DNA of 64,000 bases, from NCBI GenBank assembly GCA_037043015.1, contig CM073322.1:31615864-31679863 (forward strand). The letters are read 5' to 3'. The notes beneath the pieces were generated by a model. That model searched no databases and had not been told where the DNA came from. It worked only from the letters and a program-made list of their open reading frames with translations. Every line of letters starts with the position of its first letter. Position 1 is the stretch's first letter. Made by a program: the position numbers and the translations under genes. This DNA is from Bryum argenteum (taxonomy: Eukaryota; Streptophyta; Bryopsida; Bryales; Bryaceae). Shown here piece after piece: positions 1 to 11,410 of this stretch.

Positions 1-594
1 CGATTCTCCTCGGCCTCGTTTGAGCGTTGCATTGCGTCGTCTTTGACTATCCTGAGCTATACAAATACTAGACTAGAACCCCTACCATCATTGGCAAGTT
101 TCAAAAAATTCAAACTGGAAATAAAGAAATGTTTAGAAACTTTTAGTTGGCATCGAGTTTAAAAGTTTAACATTTACATGAATTAAGAAACTGTAAAACG
201 TTGATAAGTAATAGGTAAACGTCATATATATATATAAAAAAAGGTATAGCAAAACCACACGTATGACCAATGCCGTAGGTCAACTATAATATATGACCCT
301 ACATGGTCCAAACCAAAACTAAGAAAATAAAATCACCTAGGAAGCTGATGGTGAACGACCACTAAAGTGTTGGTCACACTGATCAGCCTCATCGTCTATA
401 AACGCAAGCACTCTTGAGCTAAAGCGTTGACGTCTACTCTTGTCCGATAAGACGGGAGAAGGCGACCACAAATTCTTGAGCTATCCGCTCCGCATAAGAT
501 GGAAGGGTGAAAGTTTGCGGAGGATCACCAGAGAGACTTCCGTTGCCAATCAAACGCGTCGGTTCGAACTCGCGATCCTAAAAGTACGAAAAAG
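1..594. other. AT-rich non-coding stretch
   Basis: I see no convincing coding region or structured element here, only AT-rich sequence with a short TA run near 225-235. It lies beyond the 3' side of the minus-strand broken gene that starts at 595. The last 200 bases are less AT-rich and may be a decayed exon of that gene, but I could not find splice sites or a frame to support this. Confidence 0.4.
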
Positions 595-2330
595 TCAATA
601 CCAATAAATTTCAACCAATTGAAGGTGACAATAGAAGGGGAGGAAAGTAAGAGATAAGTACGCACAAAATGTTGGGCGTTGCTTCTTCAAAAGCGGTTCG
701 GATGTGTCACCGCTGTCGTCATCATATCTTTGGACCGGAATCACCGCTTTCTTCCTCAAAAGCGGTACCATCGACGTATGCCGATAAAAGTCCGTCAAAT
801 ATCTCTTCATCGCCTTCAACAAAGAATGAGATGACGGTTTGATCGCGCGCACACAATCACGGAAGCACCTACATACCAAAGAACCAACATCGTAACTACG
901 ATCTTCAATAAATTGAATGAGAGTTGGTATTAGCAACAACTAACTAACCAGATAGGGGCTCCGATCAAAGACGATTCCCCGCTCGTGCGTCGTGAGAATC
1001 TATAAAACACCGGATGAAGGAGGGATCCTTCTCTCGCGAGCCACGCCACAGTACCATCTTCCTTCTTACGAATGGAGTCATTGCTCGCAAAATTGAAAAC
1101 ATGGTCTTCCTCGTCGGGAAGAATAGGCACACTGCGTACTCTTTCGCAACTTGTCTTATGGAGAATCTCGTGGCAAATGACTTCCGAACAAAAACTTTAA
1201 TGTGGAAGTTGTGTGTACGCAAAATTCAATAGATGAGAGAGATTTAAAGAAACGTTGTAAATAATCATAGACGATGATTTTAATGCAGAATAATAAAGAC
1301 CATACCGTTTTCACGTGTGGGTTTGTTGAGGCCATTGGCATGGGATTATATCCCCACCAATCTCGCACCATTCGGAAATCGAAAGCCTTCGACTCGGCAT
1401 CCAGAGCTTTCTCGACTCGACGGTCCTTGGGATGCATAACAAGTATCGCACCCTCGTCATCAAGTTGTAGAAAGCAAAAAAGAACACACTCTCGAAGTAG
1501 CTTTTCTCACGCTTGTTCCATGACGGGATTTCGGCGGGCGACACGTCAGGTACGGGTAAGTTCTCGGGAACGTCTGCGTAGAGGAGATCAATGCCGGGAT
1601 GGGGGTGTTTCGTACCCATCTCCTTGCATGGGTACTTCCTGTCTTTTCCAATCTTTGGAAATCACAGAAAATGACACATGTTGTAAGCGATCTGTTCCCA
1701 TCAAAATTTAAGAAATAAAAAAATGTAAGAAAAGAATTAAGACACAATACCTTTCTGATGTGGTTGATGATGTCCATGACTTGTGTGTCCCAATCCTTGG
1801 TTTCATGAGCTGCCTTTTGAACGAAGCTCGATGTCCCCTTTTTCCAAGTACATTGGAAGAGAAATTGTAATCTCGGACGACAAACACTCAAAGAACATGC
1901 TTCGGTTCAAGAAATGGGAGTGAAGCGAACTTCTTTCCGGAGTTGTGATCGGGTGTGATGCATTGAGGAGGAGACCACGCATTTGTAAGAGCGCTGCAGA
2001 AAGCCGAGTCAATTGTCGACCGCGTCTCGTGCATTGTTGGTCGCACCATCCGATGCCCGAGTCAAATCAGCTTCTTCGGACCTTGGATGTCTCATTGCGA
2101 GGAGAGGAATTTCTTGATTCTTCTTGAAGATCTACTACGAGCTCCGCTACGACGTTGCGTCGTTTTTTGTTGGCCCGACGTTTGAGCGGTTGAGCGAAGG
2201 AGGTGAAGAGAGAAGGCAAAAAGCGGGCGGCAAAATGGAGAGGTCCTCGTCGTCGTCATCGTTGTCTATCTCCATAGGTGCGGTGCCGCCAGCGCTTGTA
2301 CCGAGGTTTCGAATAAGATGCTTCTCCTCC
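595..2330 (-). pseudogene. Frame-broken exons, possible methyltransferase-like segment
   Basis: The minus strand carries coding-like fragments in changing frames. The clearest runs from 1619 to about 1300: it begins MGTKHPHPGIDLLYADVPEN, then after a 1-nt frame break near 1490 reads GAILVMHPKDRRVEKAL and ends ...NPHVKT next to a possible GT donor near 1310. An acidic DLLYADVPE followed by a hydrophobic GAILVM strand resembles motif IV and strand 5 of SAM-dependent methyltransferases, but the first glycine motif was not found, so the assignment is weak. Other pieces lie at 2200-2080 (basic RRANKKRR, possible nuclear localisation signal), 1891-1742, 1130-950 and 930-600. They share strand with the ParB-like exons just upstream and may be the 3' half of the same gene. 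At least three frame breaks make it a pseudogene or error-rich sequence. Alternative: an unrelated unknown gene. Confidence 0.3.
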
Positions 2331-5068
2331 TTATGAACGGTTATCCTGGCACTCAAGGAACCAACCACCATCGATGGTGTGTTGTGGTAAACCGCCTCTG
2401 TTGGTCACCGGAGAAGAAGGTGGAGGGATCGTTGGCGGCATCGAGACGTCATCGAACTCGACGGGAATGGACCAAGAAGCTAGTGCTCCTTTCGCAAGAA
2501 GCTCTTGTTTCAAGTACCTACATTCAAGGAAGAAATTAGAATGACAGAATTGAATGATAAACAAAAATTATGTTACATTGAAAACATAATAGATATACAT
2601 ACCGGAATAAAAGACGTTTTATTGTAACTTTGCCACCACCAATCCTTTGAAGATCGGAGCCTTTAATGAACCTTGGGCTAGCATTAAGAGAAAGGTAGTT
2701 CCCAAATGCCTTCTCCCATAAAAGCAACCTCCACTTCTCAACGTACTCGGATGGTTTTAAGACGGAATCATTCCATTGAATGTTGAGATTGTCATCTTCC
2801 GCTAGTTTCTGCAATTCAGTTGAAAGGGATTGCTCTAGCTGGAAAAGAAGAATTTTCGTTAGAAATTAAAATATTGTAAAGCCAGTAAAATAGAAAACAC
2901 GGAAAATACATTTAAGTTACCTGTGCCCAAAGTGATGCGCGATGGAGGAAAGCAAGCAATGATTTATCTTTCATTGGCCGGTCCTCTGGAAAGTGAACAG
3001 ATCGACGAGCTTCGGAGGATGAGTTCCACCATTGCAGCCACTTTCCCTTGTAATCGAAGTGCACGTTCGTGGTGGCTACCATTTGCAAACGATCAATTGT
3101 CATATCCGGTTTGTGGTTATTCTTTGTAATGAGAGTATATCTCGCATGAAGGAGATTGACAAAGTTTGAATGTGATAAAGGTCAAAAAGACGATTAGGCT
3201 TATATTGAATTTGAGTAGAATGCGAAAAATACCTCTTTTGGGAATACTTTCCCAAGTTTGTTGTTGGCGGCAATGACCATTTTGTCGAAATTTTTGCCAC
3301 GAATGGACTTAATTTCGATTTGATGGGGTTGTCCATGGCACTCCAAACTCCCGCCCTGTTTGTTTATCCTTCGGAATAGTGGCGTAGTAAGATGCTTGAC
3401 CTCGTCGGATGCTTTCGCTAACCTCCTCTCGTAAATAATTTATAACGTAGTTAAAAGGTGCAAAAAATCGAAAGCAAATTATAACGATATAGCACATAAA
3501 CATAAACCTACCGCATACAAGAATTTGACGAAAACGTCAAGTGTAACCGGATACCAAGTTTCTTTTTTAGCTTTGGCGTTCTTGCAAATTCTGAATCCTC
3601 CGGGAGATAAGGTCCTTGAAGTCCTGAAGTTTCGATTTTCCAAATTTTCTCATGCGTTGTAATTTTGCACACGCACCGTCTTCAACATGGTCATGTTCCG
3701 TAGACCTACACATCGATATCAGATATCAGATATATCATAGTTGAATATACAAGAACATAATTAGAATGAATGTGACAAGTACTTACCAATTTATGTCGTT
3801 CATGGCGTCTAGGAGGAGATTGCTTTCTCCACGAGCATCGAGAACGATGCAGTCAACTGATATGTACCAAGAAGGATCCATCTTGTGGTACCTTTCAATA
3901 TGACGCATCCAAGCGGTAACCCGGTGGTTACCTTCGTACACATAATAATACTTGCCACTCTGGTGTTGAAGAACAGATCAGACTTCAGCATCGTCTCGAA
4001 CTCTTCATTTGCGCGACTTTCCACGAGGATCATCCCCACACCGCATCTTCACAAGAACTAGCCTTCTCTCTCCCTTTCCTATCGAAGGGAGAAACGTACA
4101 TCACCCGATCGCCCTCCCGATAGCCTTTGTTGAACTCATTCTCCAACTTCCTCACGTCTTGTTCCGAAATAGGACGAACCTTAGGATAGCATACGAGACG
4201 ACACAAAGGAATTAGCATGCGAGACTTTTTAACAGGTTTGAATCGAAACCTGTTAATGATCGCAATGGAGTCACTTTTGTGAATCATTCTCATTTCATTT
4301 GCACTCCAATCGGGATCTTTGTCTTGAAGATGAGTTGGCATATGGACGATTCCAACATTGACACTCCCAGGCAACGGAGTATCTTCATCTTCGGAAATAG
4401 TGTCGAGTCCATCATGTTCTTGCAACGCTTGAGGATGACGGTGAATTTCGGAAGGACAATCTTCCGGGACTCCACTGCAAAGGTTACCATCATTTGGGAG
4501 AGATTCACGATCGTGTTCATCTCTAACGCACGAGAGAGGTCGTGCAGAAGGAAGAAGAGGCGGGGTGGTATTGTCATCTTCATCGGTATGGACTTGAGCT
4601 ATGTTCATCTGGCATTATAGAAACCAAGTACAACACAACACGCAAAAAAATAAGAATGTGTGAAGTTAACAAAGCGATAAGATATAAGAAACACAACGAC
4701 TTTATAATTAAGTTCATGATAAAGTCATCAAATCATCAGACAATACAATTGAGTTGAGCGCAATTTTGCGGCAAGACGGGGAGAGCGTCTTGGGGTAACT
4801 CTTGCTAATGCATTTGCGTGAGTACGTCTAGCTTTGGCCTCATTTTGGTTAATTTGCATGTTAACCGCTCGTGCAACCCGATCAACGTCAACACGTGAAG
4901 TGAGACGGACGGGGAGGCCGGAGGAGGAGTTTCGGTCATGAAAGACAAAGGTATCACTAAACGACGAGACTCTACTACAGCCATGACATGATCTCTCAAA
5001 AGTTGACAAATCGCTCTCAGCATCAGAATCCTCCTCACGATGAACTTTCTGTCGCTTCAACGGATCCT
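2331..5068 (-). pseudogene. Multi-exon gene with ParB/sulfiredoxin-like domain, frame-broken
   Basis: Minus-strand gene with several good splice junctions. Exons I can place: from 5068 (acceptor TTTTGCAG before it, so the true 5' end lies further upstream), 4608-3787 (acceptor ATGCCAG, donor GTAAGT), 3705-3508, about 3430-3228, 3121-2921 (donor GTAACT), 2838-2603 (donor GTATGT) and 2517-2331 ending in TAA. The last three exons join in frame and are intact. The first exon has a basic RRSPRLAAKL segment, perhaps DNA-binding or nuclear targeting. The 4608-3787 exon holds the ParB-like box. Frame breaks occur near 4033, 3975, 3590 and 3355. The C-terminal exons (for example WKGKWLQWW-like and LRLLLWEKAFGNYL-like text) match nothing I recognise. 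DNA or nucleotide binding is inferred from the one motif only. Because breaks cluster in the middle exons, I call it a pseudogene, with indel sequencing errors as the alternative. Confidence 0.5.
3787..4608 (-). pseudogene. ParB/Srx-like exon
   Basis: This exon encodes an acidic, Pro/Ser-rich start followed by KVRPISEQDVRKLENEF, a basic stretch, MILVESRANEEFETML and then VYEGNHRVTAWMRHIERYH and DPSWYISVDCIVLDARGE. The order 'R-P-(I/L)-S-x-x-D-V-x-x-L' then 'E-G-N-H-R-x-x-A' followed by a beta strand with a conserved position before 'V' is the pattern of the ParB/sulfiredoxin fold, where GNHR/GCHR forms the nucleotide-binding turn. That is family knowledge; the fit here is by eye. Two frame changes (near 4033 and 3975, both in the same direction) interrupt the domain. 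The exon ends in a textbook GTAAGT donor at 3786. What nucleotide or DNA it would act on cannot be told. Confidence 0.5.
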
Positions 5069-5361
5069 GCAAAACCTCAAAAAATCAAAGGTAAGTAATT
5101 TCCCAGTAAGCGAACACCAATATTGAACATTAACTTTCATATACCAAATAGTCATATGTAATGGAACAATGAGTATGAAATTTCAAACTAGAAAAATTAA
5201 ATGATGGCTACACTTGACCCAAGCAAACCAAGAACAACGCTCCACTTCAACCCCAAAAACAAAAAACAAAGCACTACTTCCACAAAGAAAACCAAGATCG
5301 GGCCTCAACTTAGCCGAAATTCACTAACTTTCAATCAAGTAAAAGAAAATGTTGAAAGATT

Positions 5362-8250
5362 GAAAATCACAAACGAGGTAGCCTCCCCCCCCTTTGCGTG
5401 GACGAGAGGTCGGCGGTGACGCCCACTTCCCCTTCCCGCAAAAGCCATCACTGGGACCAAGCAAGCTCACAAAGGGGCCCCTTCGTGCCAACATCCGCTT
5501 CCCGGGGGCTCAAGTCCGAGCAAGCATAATCGAGAGGATTCAAGGGCTCACCTTGGTTCCACATGTCAGATCCCGAGAGGCTCAAGTCAAGCCAGCTCTC
5601 TCTGCGACGTGGTGCTCGGGCGTGCCATCGTGCCAGCACTTTGCCGGGGCTCGAATTCCATCAACCAATCTCAACAACGGGGCTTGACTTTGCCCGAGAA
5701 GAACAACACGGGGCTCTTCACCAAAACGACCAACCCCCACAAAGGTCTTTGCACAAACTTCACAAAAGTGCCAAAAACAGAACGAAAATCACAAACGAGC
5801 TAGCCTCCCCGACCTTGCGTGGGACGACGAAAGGTCGCGGCGGCGCTCCACTTCCCCGCAAAAGCCATCACCGGGACCAAGCAAGCTCACAAAGGGCCCC
5901 CTTCGTGCCAACATCTGCTTCTTCCCAGGGCTCAAGTCCGAGCAAGCATAATCGAGAGGATTCAAGGGCTCTCCTCGGTTCCACATGCCGCATCCCGAGA
6001 GGCTCAAGTCAAGCCAGCCTCTCTTTGCGACGTGGTGCATCGGGCGTGCCATCGTGCCAATAAATTTCTTTGCCGGGGCTCGAATTCCATCAACCAATCT
6101 CAACAACAGGGCTTGACTTTGCCCGAGAAGAACAACACGGGGCTCTTCACCAAAACGACCAACCCCCCACAAAGGTCTTTGCACAAACTTCACAAAAGTG
6201 CCAAAAACAGAACGAAAATCACAAACGAGCTAGCCTCCCCGGCCTTGCGTGGACGAAAGGTCGGCGGCGCACGCTCTCCACTTCCCATAAAAGCCATCAC
6301 TGGGACCAAGCAAGCTCACAAAGCAGGCCCCTTCGTGCCAACATCCGCTTCCCCGGGCTCAAGTCCGAGCAAGCATAATCGAGAGGATTCAAGGGCTCGC
6401 CTCGGTTCCACATGCCGCATCCCGAGAGGCTCAAGTCAAGCCGCTCTCTCTGCGACGTGGTGCGGGCGTGCCATCGTCGCGCAACAAATTGCCGCCCGGG
6501 GCTCGAATTCCATCAACCAATCTCAACAACGGGCTTGACTTTGCCCGAGAAGAACAACACGGGGCTCTTCACCAAAACGACCAACCCCCACAAAAGGTCT
6601 TTGCACAAACTTCACAAAAGTGCCAAAAACAGAACGAAAATCACAAACGAGCTAGCCTCCCCGACCTTGCGTGGACGAAAGGTCGGGCGGCACTCCCACT
6701 TCCCCGCAAAGCCATCACCCGAGGACCAAGCAAGCTCACAAAGGGGCCCCTTCGTGCCAACATCTGCTTCCCGGGGCTCAAGTCCGAGCAAGCATAATCG
6801 AGAGGATTCAAGGGCTCGCCTCGGTTCCACATGCCGCATCCCGAGAGGCTCAAGTCAAGCCAGCTCTCTTTGCGCGACGTGGTGCATCAAGTGCCATCGT
6901 GCCAACACCGCTTTGCCGGGGGCTCGAATTCCATCAACCAATCTCAACAACGGGGCTTGACTTTGCCCGAGAAGAACAACACGGGGCTCTTGACCAAAAC
7001 GACCAACCCCCCGTCAAAGGTCTTTGCACAAACTTCACAAAAGTGCCAAAAACAGGATCGAAAATCACAAACGAGCTAGCCTCCCCCGCCTTGCGTGGAC
7101 GAAAGGTCAAGGCGGCAACTCCACTTCCCCGCAAAAGCCATCACTGGGACCAAGCAAGCTCACAAAGGGCCCCCTTCGTGCCAACATCCGCTTCCCCGGG
7201 GCTCAAGTCCGAGCAAGCATAATCGAGAGGATTCAAGGGCTCGCCTCGGTTCACATCTTCGCATCCCGGGCTCTCGTCAAGTCAAGCCGGCTCTCTGCGA
7301 CGTGGTGCATCGGCGTGCCATCGTGCCAACACCTTTGCCCCCGGGGCTCGAATTCCATCAACCAATCTCAACAACGGGGGCTTGACTTTGCCCGAGAAGA
7401 ACAACACGGGGCTCTTCACCAAAACGACCAACCCCCTCAAAGGTGTTGCACAAACTTCACAAAAGTGCCAAAAACAGAACGAAAATCACAAACGAGCTAG
7501 CCTCCCCGGCCTTTTGCGTGGACGAAAGGTCGGCGGCGCGCGCCCACTTCCCGCAAAAAAGCCATCACTGCACCAAGCAAGCTCACAAAGGGCCCCTTCG
7601 TGCCAACATCTGCTTCCCCGGGCTCAAGTCCGAGCAAGCATAATCGAGAGGATTCAAGGGCTCGCCTCGGTTCCACATGCCGCATCCCGGGGGCTCAAGT
7701 CAAGCCGGCTCTCTTTGCGACGTGGTATCAGGCGTGCCATCGTGCCAACAATTCCGCCGCCCGGGGCTCGAATTCCATCAACCAATCTCAACAACAGGGC
7801 TTGACTTTGCCCGAGAAGAACAACACGGGGGGCTCTTGACCAAAACGACCAACCCCCCACAAAAGGTCTTTGCACAAACTTCACAAAAGTGCCAAAAACA
7901 GAACGAAAATCACAAATGAGCTAGCCTCCCCGACCTTGCGTGGACGAAAGGTCGGGCGGCGCTTCCCACTTCCCCGCAAAAGCCATCACTGGACCAAGCA
8001 AGCTCACAAGCAGGCCCCCTTCGTGCCAACATCCGCTTCCCCCCGCTCAAGTCCGAGCAAGCATAATCGAGAGGATTCAAGGGCTCGACCTTGGTTCCAC
8101 ATGCTTTGCATCCCGAGAGGCTCAAGTCAAGCCGCCTCTCTCGAGACGTGCTCCTGGGCGTGCCATCGTGCCAACAACTGCCTCGAGGGCTCAAATTCAA
8201 TGAACCATTGGCAAGAACAGAGCTTGACTTTGCCCGAAAAACATCAGGAG
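5362..8250. repeat. ~422-bp GC-rich tandem repeat array, about 6.8 copies
   Basis: The phrase GAAAATCACAAACGAG recurs at 5362, 5784, 6214, 6636, 7060, 7481 and 7905 (last copy with small changes), giving spacings of 422, 430, 422, 424, 421 and 424. Each unit then reads through TTGCGTGGACGAAAGGTC, CAAGCAAGCTCACAAAG, TCCGAGCAAGCATAATCG, GGCTCGAATTCCATCAACC and CCCGAGAAGAACAACACG. Long segments are almost identical between units, while differences pile up in a few short places. The final unit decays after about 8130. The array is GC-rich in an AT-rich neighbourhood. All three forward frames give long open stretches that simply repeat in shifted frames, so they are not taken as genes. A 5' flank at 5200-5360 shares the Lys/Thr-rich composition but is not a clean unit. 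Confidence 0.95.
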
Positions 8251-8269
8251 GGCACTCTCACATAACATT

Positions 8270-8800
8270 CAATTCATGCACCCCTCCCACTCATTTCACA
8301 TCCGACCATCTAAGCTCTGCTACCAGCTCGATCATCATCCTGGAGCAGACCGATTCATGCAAAAAGGTCCAATGCGACCCAAGACTTCTAAGCTCGAAGT
8401 CAAGCCAGCGGCAATGACCCAATTTCAAGGATTCTAGATTTCCATACTCACCTTCAAGCGGTTGAAGTAGAAAGCTTCCAATTCGTCCCGCGTTTTGATT
8501 GCATCTCGTTTTGATGGACAACTATGTGATCTGTAATACTCCGTGTAAAACTCCGCGAACAAGCCGGACTCACGACGATTGCGTACTCACATTTTCCGGA
8601 TCCAACTCGACGTGCTCTTCTTCTAGCCGATTCGTTACTTCATCTTGTTCACGCATTCGCGCCATTCCTCTCTCGCACTTCGCTCTCGCACCTCCTTCCT
8701 CCAACCCTAATCGGAAATTGATGAAACACCCTCACTTGAAGGAAAGAGAGGCCCCGAACGTTCATTGTTCTTATCGTGATTGATGACGTCCACTCAATTG
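8270..8800 (-). other. Exon-like fragments upstream of the array
   Basis: On the minus strand a segment reading MARMREQDEVTNRLEEEH ends at 8591 with a GTGAGT donor. After a 69-nt putative intron and a CACATAG acceptor, a 69-nt piece spans 8521-8453 and ends with another GTGAGT donor. The next acceptor would lie further downstream, across or after the tandem array; the exon at 5068 has an acceptor but no local donor partner. These pieces may therefore be 5' exons of the ParB-like gene. The phase through the 69-nt piece is uncertain because two frames remain open. No start codon was fixed. Confidence 0.3.
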
Positions 8801-9094
8801 CTATTGTTAAATATAGCTACCTCTCTCTCGACAAAGTCGGATTCTATTATGAGTGGGACAATTTCTCCTCCAAGGCTTTTTCTCAACTACCCGACACTTT
8901 CTAGAAATATAATCCTGCCCGAGTCATTAACCTCGCGTACCCCAACCGAATCGGCCGGAACAATTTAATGCAAGGTTCTAGCAATGGCGGCGATGTATGG
9001 GGACTCGAGGTCGCCATAGCTACGCCGAAAAGCACCGCCAGCGGAGAAGTCTCATGGATCGAGAATGGGACCTCGCAGAATCATCCGAACTGGC

Positions 9095-9507
9095 GTGGCT
9101 CGCTCGGGCGGGAAGCATGATGTTCGGGCAGGAACCATGGCCCTCATCGACATCGGGCGGGTACCATGGCCTCATCGACATCGGGCGGGTACCATCGAAT
9201 AGCGGACATCGGGCGGATACCATGGAAGATCCGACATCGGGCGGTTACCATGGGGACGGACATCGTTCGATATTTATGGGGACCCGCATCGGGCGATATA
9301 TTCGGAAGGACATGTGGCGGATACCATGTGGACGGACGTCGGGCGGATACCATAGGGCGGACATCGCGGATAAACATGGGGACGATCATCGTGCGGATAT
9401 CATGGGGATGGTCAATGGGCGGATACCACCAAGACGGACATCGGGCGTATACCATCAAGACGGACATCGGGCGGATACGATGGGGACGGACATGGGGCGG
9501 ATAACCT
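9095..9507. repeat. 26-bp minisatellite
   Basis: About fourteen degenerate copies of GACATCGGGCGGATACCATGGGGAC-like units, most 26 bp and the first ones 28 bp. Because 26 is not a multiple of three, the overlapping plus and minus open frames are artefacts of the repeat (they show the same residues rotating through frames). The array sits between the 422-bp array and the 10-kb gene. No promoter or coding role is visible. Confidence 0.9.
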
Positions 9508-10050
9508 TGGGACAATACCTCTTGTTAAATTTTCTAGTACAACACTATGTCTCCAATGAATTCATAAACACAATGTCTTCGTATTTTTATTACCGCACTT
9601 AGGTTGTACACTTAATATAAATATGAATAAAATGTATGACACCAAGAGATCATGACACTCGTTAATATTTTTCCGTAAAGTCCTAATATTTGCATCCATC
9701 TCTCATACATTTGAATACGCAAGTTATGTGAATTTGAATTACGCTTGTTACGTATTATTTGCGCTCTACGACATATATTACTCGATCTATGTCCTTATAT
9801 ATCAAGTATCTATATCATGTCAAAATTGAACTACGTCATATCAAGAAGAAAGAACTCTCGTTGATCGTATACTTAACTTGACCCCTACGTCCTCCCGAAG
9901 AAACCAAGAAGTAAGGTTTATCATGTACCTCCTCTACTTCTTCGACGCTTGTCTCAAAACCATCCGCTACCTCATCATCAGTATCCCCTGGCGACAAGTG
10001 GCTTCAGACTCCCTCACCGATTTCAATGACTCTCTTCTCTTCAAAAGATG

Positions 10051-10572
10051 CTACTTCATCTCCGATCCATCGTCTACCTCTTCCAATCCTACACGATCCT
10101 GAAGACAACCCATTTTGTAATTAATCCATATATGTATTTAGGAATATGTTGACCTTTACAAATATTTACATAATTGTATCATAGAAAACTTTAGTACCTC
10201 ATGCGTAGATTCCACACCTCCATCGTCATGCCCATCCACGCAAAGAGTATCAGTAGACGTCTTGAACTGCCTGCTACGCCCATCGTCCTCCTCTTCTTCA
10301 CCTTCGTCCGTCCCCACACTCTCTGGAACACTGTCGAGGTTGAGCGAGCGCATCTTGATAGTCCGCCCGAATGGCGGTAGCACATCATCGCCGATCAGTA
10401 AATCGTACCCGTCTGGCTCCCGATCATCGCCGCTTGAGCTTCTTTCATCACGCTTCCGCATAGCACTACGCCTCTGTGCTTTAGAGTTAGTGAACTTCGT
10501 ACCACCCCTCCGCTTCTTCTTTCTCTGACCTATTTCCTTTCCTCTATCACTACCGCTAGCGATTTCATCCAT
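10051..10572 (-). CDS. Small two-exon gene, Lys/Arg-rich then acidic protein
   Basis: Exon 1 runs 10572-10198 from ATG (MDEIASGSDRGKEIG...) and ends in GAG followed by GTACTA. Exon 2 runs 10098-10051 after a TTGTCTTCAG acceptor and ends EVDDGSEMK-stop; the 99-nt intron keeps the frame. The product is about 140 aa: a basic cluster QRKKKRRGG near residue 15, which could be a nuclear localisation signal, then GDDVLPPFGRTIKM, then an acidic EGEEEEDDGRSR stretch. I do not recognise a family. An acceptor-like TTGCAG sits just before the start, so a 5' untranslated exon is possible. The open frame without splicing would instead end ten or so residues later. It could also be another exon set of a neighbouring decayed element. 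Confidence 0.4.
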
Positions 10573-10619
10573 GCTGCCTGCAATGAGATAACTTATCACT
10601 CGTCTCACATACCGAGTCC

Positions 10620-11400
10620 AAAACTTCTCTATGCATATGAAGTTGTCGAACCCTAATTCTCAACTCCATTATATAAGTTGCTCCATGCGGCTACGATACC
10701 CTAATCAGCCAACGCGTATTCCCTAATTCCCGCCATCATGGTGTCTGACAATTCAAAATAAGCTAACTTCTGACCGCATCTATTATCCAACTAAACCTCT
10801 GACAATGACTGCCGCCGCCACTTTACCGTCTACCCATACTTTTTTAATCGTGGAATCCAATATTTTTAATCGTTTGTACTTAATGCAGTTTTCTCAGTTC
10901 ATATTATTTAAGTATTTTAAGTAAAGTGCTTTAAAATCATCATGCTCACGATTAAGAGTATCCGATATCTGGACTTTTTATTATAAGAAATAACGTTTGA
11001 TATGTATTCAATACGTACGCAAACACCGTACACCAATGTCTCATATTTGAACATCCGAAACGCACCTGAGACTCTCTTTCTCCGCACACTTGTTGATGTT
11101 GTCTTCTTCCCCTACGTCTATCATGGCATCCTCTACTCCCTTACCTCCCGCGCGCACGTCATTGCCATTAGGTCCAAGACTTAAGTCCTCCCATCCGCAT
11201 TCCTCCGGGGTGGGACGGAGTGGTCAAGTCACTCCGTCTTGGCTAGCAATTCGTTTCGGTTTTGATGAGTCATCTCTTTGGTTAGAGAAACATGTCATGG
11301 ATCCAAACACTAATCTTGTCCAAGATTTCGTGCTTGTCGAACCAAATCGACCTAGACAAGAATTGTAGAATATATAAGCTACAAATGGCCACAAGATATC
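10620..11400. other. No gene seen
   Basis: AT-rich sequence between the minus-strand small gene and the plus-strand transposase relic. This would be a divergent intergenic region. I see no clear TATA box, repeat or terminal inverted repeat. From about 11230 the sequence becomes coding-like but without a sustained frame. Confidence 0.4.
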
Positions 11401-11410
11401 GGGATTCGGC

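Noticed and set aside
5394-8265. Series of 100-240-codon plus-strand frames with IQGLASVPHAASREAQVKP-like text
   Set aside because: They are the 422-bp tandem repeat read through; the same residues reappear in different frames as unit length varies.
8997-9602. 201-codon plus-strand frame with TSGGYH repeats
   Set aside because: Artefact of the 26-bp minisatellite; the same words appear in the other frames and on the other strand.
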